NCBI RefSeq assembly: GCF_033807575.1
Contig: NC_084711.1
Coordinates: 1,488,001-1,552,000 of the forward strand
Length of the DNA stretch: 64,000 nucleotides
Direction of reading: 5' to 3'
Source of the DNA: Cydia pomonella
Taxonomy: Eukaryota; Arthropoda; Insecta; Lepidoptera; Tortricidae
Of the stretch, positions 20,714-32,645 are shown in pieces; the stretch's first letter is position 1, and the number at the start of each line of letters is the position of its first letter. The translations under genes and the position numbers were made by a program. Under the pieces are notes generated by a model, which was given only the letters and a program-made list of their open reading frames with translations, did not search any database and had not been told where the DNA came from.

Positions 20714-21164
20714 TTTAGTTGCCTGTTGAAAGAAAAGTACAGTCAGTGTTAAAATCTTGTATCAAAAATGTAATTTTTGACGAAAAACTTTTAGGATTCG
20801 ATTTTTTCGATAGAATCGTCCATTTAGTAATATTTTCACCTTAAATCGGTCTAGGCATACTTCACTTTAAGCAGGGACTCCACTGATTTGCAACCAAAGA
20901 CTTGCAACTTTGCAACGCTAATGGATTGCGTTGCGCCAAAACTGCAAAACTTTACGCTCATTAATTTTAAAATCCCCTAAAACTATTAAACTGTTCAGGA
21001 TGAATAAACGGTTCTTGGATTTCGTGTAACGTAACAATAACAAAATGAATCTTAACATCTATGAAATGGAGCTCGGAATCGATTGTTGATTGACAGAATC
21101 TACTTATTAGGTACCTAACATACTTTTTCAATCTCAGTTATACATCGAAACAACAGCAAACGCA
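20714..21164. other. No gene seen
   Basis: Unique AT-rich sequence. GTACAGTCAG at about 20738 resembles the start of MITE family M but has no partner end. Confidence 0.35.
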
Positions 21165-21545
21165 AACAACAACAACAACAACGATAACAAACGGCTTTCT
21201 GGCCTACTCGGTAGTGACCCTGAGGTCTCGAGTTCAAATCCCGATAAGGGCATTTATTTGTTTGTGTATTACGAATATTTGTTCCTGAGTTTTGGCCGTT
21301 TCTAATGTAAATATATCTATACGCATTTATCTATACATATAACAATGTATATCATTGCCCAGTATACCCATGGTACAGGCTATGCTTCGTTTGGAGCTAG
21401 ATCAGTTGTTTGTTATGTATATATATAAGTATATATTTATTTCTCTATGTATATATATCGTCGCCTAATACCCTATAGTACAATATTTGTTTAGGCTTGG
21501 GGCTAGGTCGATCCGTGTAAGATTGTCCCCAAATATCTATTTATT
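21165..21545 (+). mobile_element. (AAC)n run and SINE S1 with a duplicated tail
   Basis: An (AAC)n microsatellite leads into an S1 head (TGGCCTACTCGGTAG, B box GAGTTCAAATCCC). The type-2 tail then occurs twice: GGTACAGGCTATGCTTCGTT at about 21373 and TTAGGCTTGGGGCTAGGTCG at about 21495. This indicates a tail duplication or two nested SINEs. Confidence 0.75.
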
Positions 21546-21796
21546 TATTAACCAAAAATACTTTTTTATTCCTGTTATAGCAAGAACTATAGCAAACGAA
21601 CCATAAATAATAATCAATGAATACTAAAAAGCTCTATTAAACAGTACAAAAGCCACATTACTGCTGTTAATCTGTTCGTATTACTTCCAGTCTACGAATC
21701 ACACAAATTGACGTACTTAATCACTTATTTACGAAAGTGACACTAGAGGGCGCCCTCTGTATAACTGATAGGAACGTCTATTGATAGTTTACTTGA

Positions 21797-21890
21797 TTTT
21801 TTTATGATATAGGAGGCAAACGAGCAGACGAATCACTTGATGGTAAGCAATAACGTGGCCATCATCGTTGCCCATGAACACCTGAAGAGG
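21797..21890 (+). repeat. Interspersed repeat H, partial
   Basis: TTTTATGATATAGGAGGCAA, ACGAGCAGACGAATCAC and GATGGTAAGCAATAA are preserved. The 3' part is diverged. Confidence 0.7.
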
Positions 21891-22125
21891 TAAAATTAAT
21901 GAAAAATTCGTATTTGAGAGGTAATTATATACGCATAAAGTAAGGTCGTATTATTTTCGTCGAGTTACAGAGGTTTGTTGATAAATATATTCGAGATATA
22001 AGAATATCAAATATTTTTTAAAATATGTCAAATTTCAGTTTTCGAGTTATGGAGGTTAAATTTTTACGGAATAGCCGTGAAGGGAATCGTCGGTTACTTT
22101 GTATTAATGAGGTTAAATATTTTAA

Positions 22126-22375
22126 ATTATGATGACCGGTCTGACCTTGATCCTGCCTATGAAGCCGATGGTCCTGGGATCGAATTCCGGTAAGGGCATG
22201 TATTTTTGTTTGATTGGAACAGGTATGTGTTCCTGAGTCATGGATGTTATCTATGTATTTAAGTATTTGTATATTATATATATCGTTGCCTGAGTCAGTA
22301 CCAACAGCACAAGCCTTCTTGAGCTTATCGTGGGACTTAGTCAATTTGTGTAAGAATGTCCCTATAACATGTATC
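22126..22375 (+). mobile_element. SINE S1
   Basis: The head has a deleted A box (CTGACCTTGATCCTGCC) and a degenerate B box (GGGATCGAATTCCGG). Core TTCCTGAGTCATGGATGTTA, tail CAAGCCTTCTTGAGC and ACTTAGTCAATTTGTGT. Confidence 0.82.
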
Positions 22376-22384
22376 TAATATTTA

Positions 22385-22640
22385 ATATTATTGCTTTGAT
22401 AACATATTAAGATATTTTATTATTCAAGTAGGTATATTACAATGCGTTTATGAACACCAAATAAAGCTACACCGGCTCTAATCCTACACCTCTGACCCGA
22501 GAAGATTTAAATCCCCCCTCAACTGGAGGAGAGTATCCCAATATGGACCGGCAAGAAACTCGGCGGGACATATCTTTTCAAAGTATTACATCTTAAATAA
22601 GAAAAAATACAATTTAGATTACTATAGAAATCATGAAATT
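22385..22640 (-). mobile_element. LINE 3' end, reversed
   Basis: On the minus strand: CCGCCGAGTTTCTTGCCGGT, AGTTGAGGGGGGATTTAAAT, then TTCATAAACGCATTGTAATA and TACCTACTTGAATAATAAAA. The last block recurs at 49930-49980. This is a common lepidopteran LINE 3' region without remaining coding sequence. Confidence 0.7.
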
Positions 22641-23762
22641 ACATACAATAGCTACTTTTCTTTATATCAAATCAGTCTCTTCAGAAAACAAATCGAATTC
22701 TTAAAAAAGTAAAAGAGAAATAAAATTAATAAAGAAATGAAAATATACATTACATAAATCTGACTGATTGCTATACCTACATAAAATATTTGATGTGCTT
22801 TCTTACCTGAGCTGTGTCACCTATAATTCTCCACATACAATGATTTTAATTGCTACTTGTTTTTACAGTTTCTGGTTTGGACCATGCATGTTAGTCTGTC
22901 AAGTAGTCCTCGACTCTATAATAAGCCTTTAACATCAACGACTTTTTTAAGTAATTCTTAAGAGCTGGCAAAGGTAATCTTAAAGCATCGTCAGGTTAAC
23001 TTGTTATAAAAATGAATGCATTGCCCAACGAATGACTTTTGTACTTTGCGGACACGAAACTTACTGTACTGTGAGTGTACCTACTGTAGGTTTTGGCTTT
23101 TGAAGGGACGGGTTATTTCGTGTTAACGAGGATCTCGTTTTATCGAGTTTCGAGTTGGCGAGGTACCACTGTAATAATGTAAGTTCAAATTGGCCTCTAT
23201 ACCCAATTACAGCCCGCGCCTTACTGAAGTGCCTTCACGCTCACGTCCTCTCACAATTCTTTAAACTTGAAAGGACAACATGGCCAACACATTCGATTGG
23301 CTACATTGATGGACTGAGCGCGACATGTTCGGGCTTAATGATGCAATAAAATACGTCGTGAACGTGAGTTGAGAGCCAATAGGTACCATTCAGCATGTTG
23401 GTAAGCTTAACAACCAGTAAATCTTGAGAGTTGATTTTGTACAGTCTTTTATGAGCGCAGGTGTCATGTTATGCTGGGTATATGAATGTTGGTGTCCTGC
23501 GGTGTTACTAGAATGTGGATGATAATAAATATCTGGGGACAATCTTGTACAAATCGACTTTGTCCCGAACTAAGCTCTGCACTTTTATGGGTTAAGAGAC
23601 GATACACTATACTATGTGTATATAAATGGCAGAAAATGGTAATATGTAAATACATACATAATATATTTGTAATTCTTGTTTGCAATTTATTAGTTATGAC
23701 ACTTATACGTTCCACGTTTCTAAACGCTTCTCACTGGACCCACCTTTAACCTTACTATGAGT
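22641..23762. other. No gene supported
   Basis: Unique sequence. Frames at 23155-23349, 23464-23715 and 23486-23749 are short, overlap on opposite strands and match nothing I know. Confidence 0.35.
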
Positions 23763-23870
23763 CACTGATTTATTCATTAGCGTCTAACGTCTCGCTCGCA
23801 CTAATATACCAGTACGAACGAGATGCATAGAAAGTTAGTTACGCACACGCTAATGAATGTGTCATTGACA
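23763..23870. mobile_element. Palindromic MITE
   Basis: ATTCATTAGCGT near the left pairs with ACGCTAATGAAT near the right. The interior GAACGAGATGCATAGAAAGT is shared with 39898-40015, so the two are one family. Confidence 0.65.
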
Positions 23871-25490
23871 CTGTTCGTGGTAGTCGAGGTAAGGGTACTT
23901 GCCATTTTTTTTGGCCCTATGATTGACTGGTAGAGAATACCATGAGGCATTAAGTCTACTATTTGTACCTTTTTTGATGTGCAATAAAGTTTAACGCATA
24001 TTTGCTTTTTTAAATTGTAATTTTAGATCGAAAATAAGACAGTTTTTATTGTGCGTATATTTACATTTGTAGGTGAGACCTGTTCCATGAATACCTAAAG
24101 ATATAACTTAATTATGCATATACAGCTATGTGCCATAACTAAAGGCACACACAAAATAGGCGTTGTAAAGTAACAAATAAGTACCTAATATTTGTTAAAA
24201 GTAACAAATTAATATGTGCATGCTTTCGAAAATAATTACGGACACATTAAACTTTTTCTGACGGACACGGCTTGGATTTAATTCCGTGGCGGCTCGCACG
24301 GACTTTTTCTAAAAAAACCGCTGCGGTGGCAGCACTGCGCAACATGGCGGGTCGTAATAAAAAATGGCGTCAATTTAGAGGGCAAACGCGGTAAATTGGA
24401 TATTTCTCACCGCTGCATCGTACGGGTCACGGCTTTTTGTTTGAGTGTTCAAAACAGGCGGTTAGAAGAGATTTTTGCTTTGTTGTCATAAGAATTAAGG
24501 CTGTAGCTGAAGAATAAAGTTTCAAAGAGTTTATTTGTCAAAATAGGTAAGTTATAGGATATTAAATAAATATTTCAGTATCACTATGTCGTGCCTATTG
24601 GCATACTAAATCAATAAGAATACAGAGTGTGTATCTATTGTAGCCTCCATTTTAATTTAATTACTAATGCCCGTTGAATCTGTAGAATTTCATATTCTTT
24701 GGCCGTAATGCTCTGTACCCTTAACACTCCGATGCCGCCCTAAATAGGTAAATACTTATTTTTTACATAGTGGTCCACAGGAACAGATCTAATTTTTAAT
24801 ATCTACTCACAAACAAACAATGATAGTAGAACGGGGTTATTTCATGCAATAAAACTTAATGAGTTAATTAGATAGATAATCTCAATATACCTAATAAGTA
24901 TATTACTGACGGGGACATTTGGACGATAGTTAAGAATAGGATCAGTAATACTCATATATTTAATTTACGGTTAGATTTTTTTGTGGTCATCTGTATCGAA
25001 TTAGATACAGAGAGGTTATAAGAAACTACTATGTTTAGATAAAATTGTACAAAACAATCGCTATCGATTACTTTCACTTGACTGATGCAGTTGACAACAA
25101 TTTATTTGTATGTACAACGTAATTTTTTTTATTTATCTCATAAACATACGTAGTATTTTTAGTCTATTTGCCTAGCAACAGGTAGCAGTTTAAAAACCAA
25201 ACTATTCGAAATAAAAATTGAATTACGCTATAAAAGTTTCCGCGCCATTTGTGCTCTCATTAATATCTGTAACGCTTGAAACGGGACGGTCCTGACCGAT
25301 CGATGGCCACACTACTGGGAGCCAACTAGGAGCAGTATTCTGATTTTTAAATTTATTTAAGTTTTGATATTATTTTGAAACGACTTTAACACGACTCGCA
25401 GTGCATTTTATGTGCACCAGTCAGGGTGAGCGATTGTTGAAATCGTATCATAAAAAAATAATTATTATAAAAAAAAAAACCCGACTGCAC
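23871..25490. other. No gene seen
   Basis: Unique AT-rich sequence. 24270-24430 is more GC-rich (GCTGCGGTGGCAGCACTG) without a coherent frame. ATAG|GTAAGTTATAG at 24546 is an isolated donor-like site. Confidence 0.35.
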
Positions 25491-25507
25491 ACTTAAAAGA
25501 GGAAAAC

Positions 25508-25534
25508 AAGCCCCACAAGAATAATGTGGGGCTT
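25508..25534. other. Perfect 10-bp hairpin
   Basis: AAGCCCCACA and TGTGGGGCTT pair around a 7-nt loop. It lies 80 bp upstream of the LINE J fragment. It may be a relic of an unidentified repeat, since ACCCGACTGCA just upstream looks repeat-derived. Confidence 0.5.
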
Positions 25535-25616
25535 ATGGTAAGTATCACACGCAGCAGACACACTAGGGACAATAGGGTGTACGTCCAATAGGGTTGTTGA
25601 CTGTATTATAATATAT

Positions 25617-26345
25617 GATGGTAAACTTGAAGCCGCATCGGTCGTTTGGAACCCGCATGAGAGCAAGTACGTCTTGCTTCTGGAAAAAATCCAGAAAGCC
25701 TTTCTGCGATTCTTATACAAAAAGGTTTACGGGTATTACCTATATTTGTACCCATCAAAGTTCCTGCTTGGCGTTTTAGGGTTTAATTCCTTAGAGGTGA
25801 GGCGTAACTACGGGCTATTGAGTACCTACTGTATGTAATGTCTTACGGGGGAACTCGGACTGCCCACTGGTTGCACAGCTCGTACGCCTGTTCGTTCCAT
25901 CTGTGGCTAAGGTCCAATTTAATTTCCGACCACGAAGTCGTCACCTATTAGCAGTGCCTAAAACACACACTATATCCCATGGCAAATCAGCACTCCTCCG
26001 CGCTCTACAATATATTAACGTGCTCCTCGCATCAGTATCAGAATGTGATGTATTTGCAAGTAGTTAGATGGATCTGTGTAAAGAATATATGAAGTTCTGT
26101 GAGTCAATGGATAAGCGAGAATCTTCTGTCTTGTATTAGTCTTCGTTCTTACATTTGTTCTGTTTTTCCTTTCTAGACTGTATCATGTACCAAGGTTGTA
26201 TAAATACTGTCTATTATAAATTTCACAGTGTATTGTAATGCTGTGTAAATTTTTTGAATAAAAAAAAATTGTTTAGTATGTATTTGTATAGTTGCTGTGA
26301 TACCTCTGTATATCTATTATGTATAAATAAAGATTTGATATTATA
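25617..26345 (+). mobile_element. LINE family J: RT C-terminal region and 3' UTR
   Basis: Frame 1 reads EAASVVWNPHESKYVLLLEK, IQKAFLRFLYKKVYGYY and GVLGFNSLEVRRNYG up to a stop at 25836. After a frameshift it continues as CPLVAQLVRLFVPS, LLAVPKTHTISHGKSA, LLRALQYIN and CDVFASS. This is the thumb and C-terminal part of a Jockey-superfamily RT. The last part aligns with 4638-4913. The 3' UTR ends TAAATAAAGATTTGATATT. Frameshift and truncation make it dead. Confidence 0.82.
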
Positions 26346-26526
26346 AACAATGACACTTTTGATATTGAAAGATTATATCCATAAGCAATCCAGATCACAT
26401 TCATAACCAATCAGAATACGCTTCTAGGAGTACGCTTTTAGTTGTACATGTTTAAGCTCAAGTTTTGCAGTGCTTTCAGCAGTTTGGTTTGTGTGTTGTG
26501 GACAGAGTCACCGCAACCATGAATTC

Positions 26527-26677
26527 ATGCTAATTCGACTTAGGTTCATGTGGAAATACGATAGAGAGCAATTAAAATGGGTCAATTTGTATATATTTTT
26601 AGTGCTCCGTGCAACACTTCGTTCACGGAACACTTATGGGATCACTTCTGACTTGCAAATTCGTTAGTTGCGTTTTT
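26527..26677 (+). repeat. 151-bp repeat, copy 2
   Basis: Twin of 19919-20069. Here it is in apparently unique DNA, between GAATTC and GCGCGCGGAG. No SINE sequence flanks this copy. Confidence 0.88.
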
Positions 26678-26886
26678 GCGCGCGGAGTTGCGCGTTTATG
26701 TCTACAATTTTGTCTACTGTCACTTACCAATTTTCATTAATTTAGGTTTTATATTAAGAAAAAAGATGACTAGTAGAAAAAATATTGTAAACAATAGTGA
26801 TATAATCAAGCTTTCAATCTCGAACCGTACTTAGGCAACTCAGCAAGCTTCGTTGCTTAAACAAGGTACTCGACTGAAAGTTCTGT

Positions 26887-27222
26887 ATTATATTACTTAC
26901 TTACTTACTTACTTACTTACTCCGTTGGCTCAGCGACCCAAAATGAGACTTGGCCTCCGACACAAGACAGCGCCACTTTTCTCGGTCCTGTGCGACCTCT
27001 CGCCAATTGTCGACTCGTAGCTCGCGCAGATCCGCCTCCACCATGTCGCTCCAGCGATACCTAGGGCGTCCGACAGGACGTCCCCCTGCTAGGCGACCCA
27101 GGCACGCTCTTTTTACGTACCGATCTTCGTCCATTCTCTCAAGGTGGTCCAACTAACGGAGTCTGTGGGCTTTACTTTCTCCCATGATGTTAGGTTCAGC
27201 CACTAGGTCTTCAATCTCACGA
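26887..27222 (-). mobile_element. LINE C-terminus with (AGTA)n tail
   Basis: The minus frame reads EIEDLVAEPNIMGESKAHRL, R-stop, LDHLERMDEDRYVKRACLG, GRPVGRPRYRWSDMVEADL, NWREVAQDREKWR and HFGSLSQRSK, then a stop and repeated AGTAAGTA. One in-frame stop (a TGG-to-TAG change in the GHLERM motif) breaks it. The 240-bp frame 26913-27152 is only the part after that stop. Confidence 0.85.
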
Positions 27223-27624
27223 TACGATAGGTATTATATCACGATTGTATAATATACTATAAACATTACAATACACGCTATTCATAGCACACCCTGTTAT
27301 TGAGCTGAGACAAGCGTCTTCACTTTGATTTTAATAGGCAACCAGGAATGGCAGCCATTTGACGTCAGCTGAGATTGGCTGTCGAAACCAGGCGCGGTCA
27401 GGAGAATCTTAATCGATGTAGTTGTGTTTATAATTGTTGGGGTTACGAGGTTCAAAGTAAAGTCAGCAGAAGTAGTATTTTGATGTGCTCAAAATGAACT
27501 AGTTCTTATTTTGTTAACAATAAAACGATCATTTTGAATTTAAGTTATTTAAGCAGAGCTTTAACAAAATGGGTACTATTTAATAAACTGAAATAGATGG
27601 TTATAAAGTCATGATGATATAAAG

Positions 27625-27666
27625 AAAAAGTGACCAGTGGCCGGCCTACGCATCTGGTCACTTTTT
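27625..27666. other. Perfect 13-bp hairpin
   Basis: AAAAAGTGACCAG and CTGGTCACTTTTT pair around a 16-nt loop. The arms end in A and T tracts, so a transcript from either strand would form a stable stem. No MITE termini or repeats were found in the window. Confidence 0.55.
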
Positions 27667-28660
27667 ATTTAATATATAACAACTATTTCAGGTTATAATT
27701 TATGTTTGTATGTCGCGTTTTTTTTTGAAGTCGCGGGAAAAAAACGCCAGATAACCGAGCTATCCCTAACAAAACATAGATTTTTTTCTAAATTGGAAGG
27801 CAGGTGACAATCACTTTCCAAAAAATGAAAAAAATATATCGAGCTTTTTCGATATATAACTAAGACATACTGAGATGAATATAAGAGGGAAAGGGAAGGG
27901 AGACAATTGAAACATATTTAACTTTACATTACTGAGCTTTTATCTCGCCTCTTATAACGCGAAAACACCCTGCAACACTGCAACTATTATTTATTTAAAC
28001 CACCCATTCAACCGACGGGTATGATTCATATTTTTAATACAATGCCGTTTTAGTTTCATTGGCTCCCTAACGGCACTAACGTTAGCCATCCATGGATCGT
28101 AAGCGTATATGAATTTACTTTTATACCCTCTAACCCCGGCACGAATGCGGTGCACCTACGACGATTTATGAAGAAATATTATTCCCTTAATATTGTATTT
28201 CGTATAAAACGCCTCTGGTGGATGCTGCCAAAGATATATTTACGAGTCACCTGGTTCTTACTCCGTCCTGTTAGAGTTTACTTTAGGTTGATCCGGGCGT
28301 AGTGGAGGCGTGTGAAATACGTAGGATTTTGTGAGGCATTTGAAATTTGTGAGTTTCCCCGTCGCCCGAAACGTTTAAGATTTATTTCGCTGCTTATTGC
28401 TATGCTGATTGAAGAGTTATATAAAGTGCGTTGAGTGGACATTGCAGAGTTTTTCTCGTTATATTGGAATATATTTGAGAGCTACGGGGAAATAATTTTG
28501 TTAAAGGTTTTCCGGTTGGGTATTTAAGACGTTTTTCGGGTACGTAATCATTCTAACGACGCTTTTACGCCGACAAGGAGAAATAAAATGAAGCAGAAAA
28601 AACTGTAATAAGTAAATAACATAATCTGCAGGAAATAAAAGATATCTGTCTTTTAAATAC
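27667..28660. other. No gene seen
   Basis: Unique. 28060-28560 has near-balanced composition and no repeat match in the window, so it is a reasonable place to look for conserved noncoding sequence. No exon is supported. Confidence 0.35.
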
Positions 28661-28663
28661 CTT

Positions 28664-28750
28664 TATCAGCGATCGTATAGTACTCACACCCCAAGTCTTA
28701 TTTATGCTTACTGTGGGACTAGGTCGGTTTCTCTAAGATTGTCCAGTATT
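28664..28750 (+). mobile_element. SINE S1 tail fragment
   Basis: TACTCACACCCCAAGTCTTA, TGCTTACTGTGGGACTAGGT and TAAGATTGTCC match the S1 tail. The head is missing. Confidence 0.6.
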
Positions 28751-28754
28751 CATT

Positions 28755-28981
28755 AAAAAACTGGACAAGTGCGAGTCGGAATCGCCCACCGAGGGTACCA
28801 TACTATTTAGTATTTGTTGTTATAGAGGCATCAGAAATACATCATTTGTGAAAATATCAACTGTTCATGACGGTCACGGCTCATGAGGTACAGCCTGGTG
28901 ACAGACGGACAGACTGACGGACGGACAGCGAAATTTTAGTAATAGGGTCCCGTTTTACTCTTTGGGTACGGAACCTTAAAA
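28755..28981 (+). repeat. Interspersed repeat F, short copy
   Basis: Begins AAACTGGACAAGTGCGAGTC, has GACGGACAGACTGACGGACG, and ends TAGGGTCCCGTTTTACTC then GGGTACGGAACCTTAAAA. Other F copies are at 29467, 34973, 39702 and 42374 (reverse). Class unknown. The ends carry GGGTTCCGTA and TACGGAACCC in inverted orientation. Confidence 0.78.
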
Positions 28982-29466
28982 TGAGATTTTATTCCTATAG
29001 TTCTTATTATTTAATATCACATTACTTTCGTGTTTGTTTAGACCTATAAGCTGAATAAAGAAACAACGCGTATTAACACTGTTCTAGCACTATAAAATTC
29101 TTAGGAAATACATATTAGAAAAGAAAACATAAGTACAGTTATGGTATCTAGACCTACAGAGGTAAGTGCAATAATATTGCAAAACAAACCGCGCAAATAA
29201 TAAATGATTTGATTTATTTTTGCACGCTTTTTTTTGTGTATGTAGAATAAAATGAAAAATAATGAAGAGTTCATTGCGGAAATTCAAAAAATAACTGGAG
29301 GCGGATTTTTCAACACTCTATTTCGTCACTCGAAAATCTCTGGATGCTAAATGCTTTTTTCGAAATACGACCCATAGAAATTGGGAATAAAGTTACAATT
29401 CTACTGGTAGACTTTAAATGCCCAGCAGTGGAGGATTGAAGGGAGCCAAACGCAATCCAGCGCTCG

Positions 29467-30278
29467 AAATTAAAACAAGTGCGAGTCGGACTCGCCCATG
29501 AAGGGTTCCGTACTATTTATGACGTATTAAAAAAACTACTTACTAGATCTGGTTCAAACCAATTTTCGTTGGAAGTTTGCATGGTAATGTATATCATATA
29601 TTTTTTTTAGATTTTTTTCAAGGGGCACACTTTTTTTCACTTTGGAAGTGTCTCTCGCGCAAACTATTCAGTTTAGAAAAAAATGATATTAGAAACCTAA
29701 ATATCATTTTTGAAGACCTATCCTTAGATACCTCACACGTATGGGTTTGATGAAAAAAAAAATTTTTTTAAATTTTTATGACGTATTAAAAAAAAACTAC
29801 TTACTAGATCTCGTTCGAACCAATTTTCGGTGGAAGTTTGCATGGCAATGTATATCATATATTTTTTTTAGATTTTTCATTCTGTTATTTTAGAAGTTAC
29901 GGGGGGGGGACACACTTTTTACCACTTTGGAAGTGTCTCTCGCGCAAACTATTCAGTTTAGAAAAAAATGATATTAGAAACCTCAATATCATTTTTAAAG
30001 ACCTATCCATAGATACCCCACACGTATGGGTTTGATGAAAAAAGATTTTTTGAGTTTCAGTTCTAAGTATGGGGAACCCCCAAAATTTATTGTTTTTTTT
30101 TCTATTTTTGTGTAAACATCATAATGCGGTTCATAGAATACATCTACTTACCAAGTTTGAACAGTATAGCTTTTATAGTTTCGGAAAAAAGTGGCTGTGA
30201 CAGAATCGGACAGACAGACGGACATGACGAATCTATAAGGGTTCCGTTTTTTGCCATTTGGCTACGGAACCCTAAAAA
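29467..30278 (+). repeat. Interspersed repeat F, long copy with internal tandem duplication
   Basis: Starts ACAAGTGCGAGTCGGACTCG, AAGGGTTCCGTA; ends GGACAGACAGACGGACATGA, AAGGGTTCCGTTTTTTGCC, GCTACGGAACCCTAAAAA. A 259-bp unit is duplicated: 29517-29775 and 29776-30045. Both contain ATGACGTATTAAAA, TTACTAGATCT, GGAAGTGTCTCTCGCGCAAA and ACACGTATGGGTTTGATG. The second has a G9 run. Confidence 0.85.
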
Positions 30279-31083
30279 GGCCCCTAACTTTAAGTAATAA
30301 AAATAATGTAGCTCAATATCCTGCAACCGATTTTGTAACTTCAACACATAGTTCACAAGTCCCATTTTTCGTGTAACTAGTAACAATAAATTTAGTTACT
30401 GTTATGCAAACATTTCCTTCAGTGTAAACCTAGAATTAAGTTTCTGTCAGATATTTTTCCGCTTTTCGATCTGAAAGATATTGCAAGTGACGGTACTTAT
30501 CTACTTGTTTTCTCGCTTTGGAGCAGCGTCGGGCCAAAATGAAGCAAGTTGAGTAACAATGTAAGTTTCTGTGATTCCAGTAAACACGTAACGTGGAACA
30601 ATATCTCAGCGGGATAAGTTCAAGCGGTCCGAATACAGGTGCAAGTCTAATTGCCATAGTTAATAGTAATTATCAGCTATATATATATATAACTATTTAG
30701 AGAATTTAACTAGTTTGAGAGCGAGTGCTTGACACGCTGACATTTACCGTATTCTTTTAATCTTTAAATACCTTGCTCGACGCCTGATTTTCTTTTAAAC
30801 TTTTTATTCAATGTGATTTGTTCTCTTTGCGTTTATTAGATACATATGGCTGATATACTGAGAAAAAAATGAGCATGGATATCACTTTTATATAAGGTGA
30901 TTTTTGACTAAAATAAAATACAAAAATTCTACTCAAATAGTGTTTTAAAATGTGAAATGAAAAGGCTAATTTCTGTAGATAGCTAACCTAACTACTTACA
31001 ACATTTTGTTTACAATCTGGCCAGGGTTACAGTCGAGTTCATAAGTATGTATACATTTTTTCACCTTTTTACAATGGATTACA
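30279..31083. other. No gene seen
   Basis: Unique AT-rich. A 73-codon minus-strand frame at 30436-30657 has no homology or splice context. (TA)n at about 30680. Confidence 0.35.
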
Positions 31084-31150
31084 AAACAAGCCTGAATTGA
31101 GCTTACTGTGGGACTTAGTCAATTTGTGTTATAATGTCCTTTTAATATTT
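31084..31150 (+). mobile_element. SINE S1 tail fragment
   Basis: CAAGCCTGAATTGAGC, TTACTGTGGGACTTAGTCAA and ATAATGTCCTTTTAATATT match the S1 3' end. Confidence 0.65.
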
Positions 31151-32241
31151 ATAATTTTATTATCATCATGAGTCATGTTTTTTCTATTTCGGTGAAATCA
31201 GGTTTGTAATCCCTAACTATTATGGCTTCCACTTAACAAGTTTTAATTGCAAAATTTGAATTTCGAGTCCACTCCTCTTGTTCGCGTTCCCGTGATCGTC
31301 CGTGCAACTTCGAATGCAATGTAAGCAAGTGCAGCGAATGGACACAGTGCAATTAGCATATCCACTAGTTCGCGAACTAGCTCTGTATTCAAATCGTATA
31401 TGGACGTATCATGCGAAATGTGTGACGATTAGATTAATTTCGTCGCGCGAATTTGTACTCGAATTGAATCTTATGTTTCAGCAAATATGTTTAACCACTC
31501 TGATTTAAATTGTCATGTCGTATGCTCTAACTCAGCAAAGATTTAACGGCAATAAAGTGCGACAGTTGGGCATTGTGCTCTATAGTACATTGTGCAACGA
31601 GGGAGGTAAATGAAATTTTGGATACGAGGGTAATTAAAGACCCGAGTTTGCAATATTCTTACCCTCGGAGTTACACACAATGTTTTTCATCACACTTGCG
31701 AAGAAAAAACTAAATTTTAAACGAAATAATTCTTAAATACGGTGACATGTCAAACATTCGTCCGCCATTTTGTAACCAACCTTTTCGGCATTCAGCCACG
31801 ATTGAAATTATGTTAAAGTGTTTTAAACGGCTGTTAAATTAATCAAATTATTTAATTTTAAACATACACAAAAATATTAAATTATAAACGTCAGTATTTT
31901 AAAAGTAAAACTCATTTATGCTACTTGGTTTGGTTGAGAAAGTGACAGAATTAAAAAAAAATTACAATGCATAACTCCCGCGGGAACAAAATAGGCCTTC
32001 GTCCTTCAGTACACCTGCATGAAATAAGAACTTTTTCGAGCAAGTGTGATGAAAAAGTATTTTTAACCCCCGACGCAATAGACTCTTCTTTTATTGTAAT
32101 TTTATTAAAAGTCTATTTAGAATTTATTCTATTTTCTTCTTCTTTTTTTATTAATCTCATAATTTCGGGAGCCCTTATACGAAGACACTTCGACTCATAG
32201 GGATCTTTTGTGAAATTGCCCCATTGAGAAAGATTCTTCAA
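31151..32241. other. Unique sequence with one spaced inverted repeat
   Basis: GTTTTTCATCACACTTGC (about 31683) is inverted as GCAAGTGTGATGAAAAA (about 32041), enclosing ~360 bp. This may be the ends of a MITE. The 77-codon frame at 31967 runs through this repeat and is not supported. Confidence 0.4.
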
Positions 32242-32645
32242 CTACTCAAGACCTTTTTCGACCATCTCCATGTGCCGGATGATGGAGCTCATGGGTAGCG
32301 TTTTGACATCCTTTGGTCTCAGATAGCCTGCTCCAAAGTTCTTCATTCTTTGTCTGGTGAGGGCATGACATTTACACATTAGGCGTCTTAATGTCTCTTT
32401 CTCTTCACCACACATTCGACAATCAGTGTTATCAGAGGCCAGTAAACACCCCCGTTATAATGTTGAGTTATCTTTTGATAAGTGCCCATAGCACAGATGC
32501 TCCAATCGGAGTCTAGTCTTTCCATAAAGAGCTTTGGGTGCTTTAGATACTCGTAGCTTACCAGCTGTGATGATAGTTTTACAAATCATCTGTTTTTGAA
32601 GTCCGTTAAAGAGACCATTAGATTTCAAACCCGGCTGTGCTTAAT
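32242..32645 (-). mobile_element. LINE RNase H/zinc-knuckle C-terminus
   Basis: The minus strand reads KALYGKTRLRLEHLCYGHL, then CRMCGEEKETLRRLMCKC, HALTRQRMKNFGAGYLRPKD and IIRHMEMVEKGLE before a stop at 32242-32244. CxxC...ET...hxCxC...R after an RNase H-like LGH motif is typical of LINEs of the I/R1/LOA/Jockey group. Frame changes between blocks show it is dead. Confidence 0.8.

Noticed and set aside
22018..22344. 108-codon minus-strand frame
   Set aside because: It is the complement of SINE S1.
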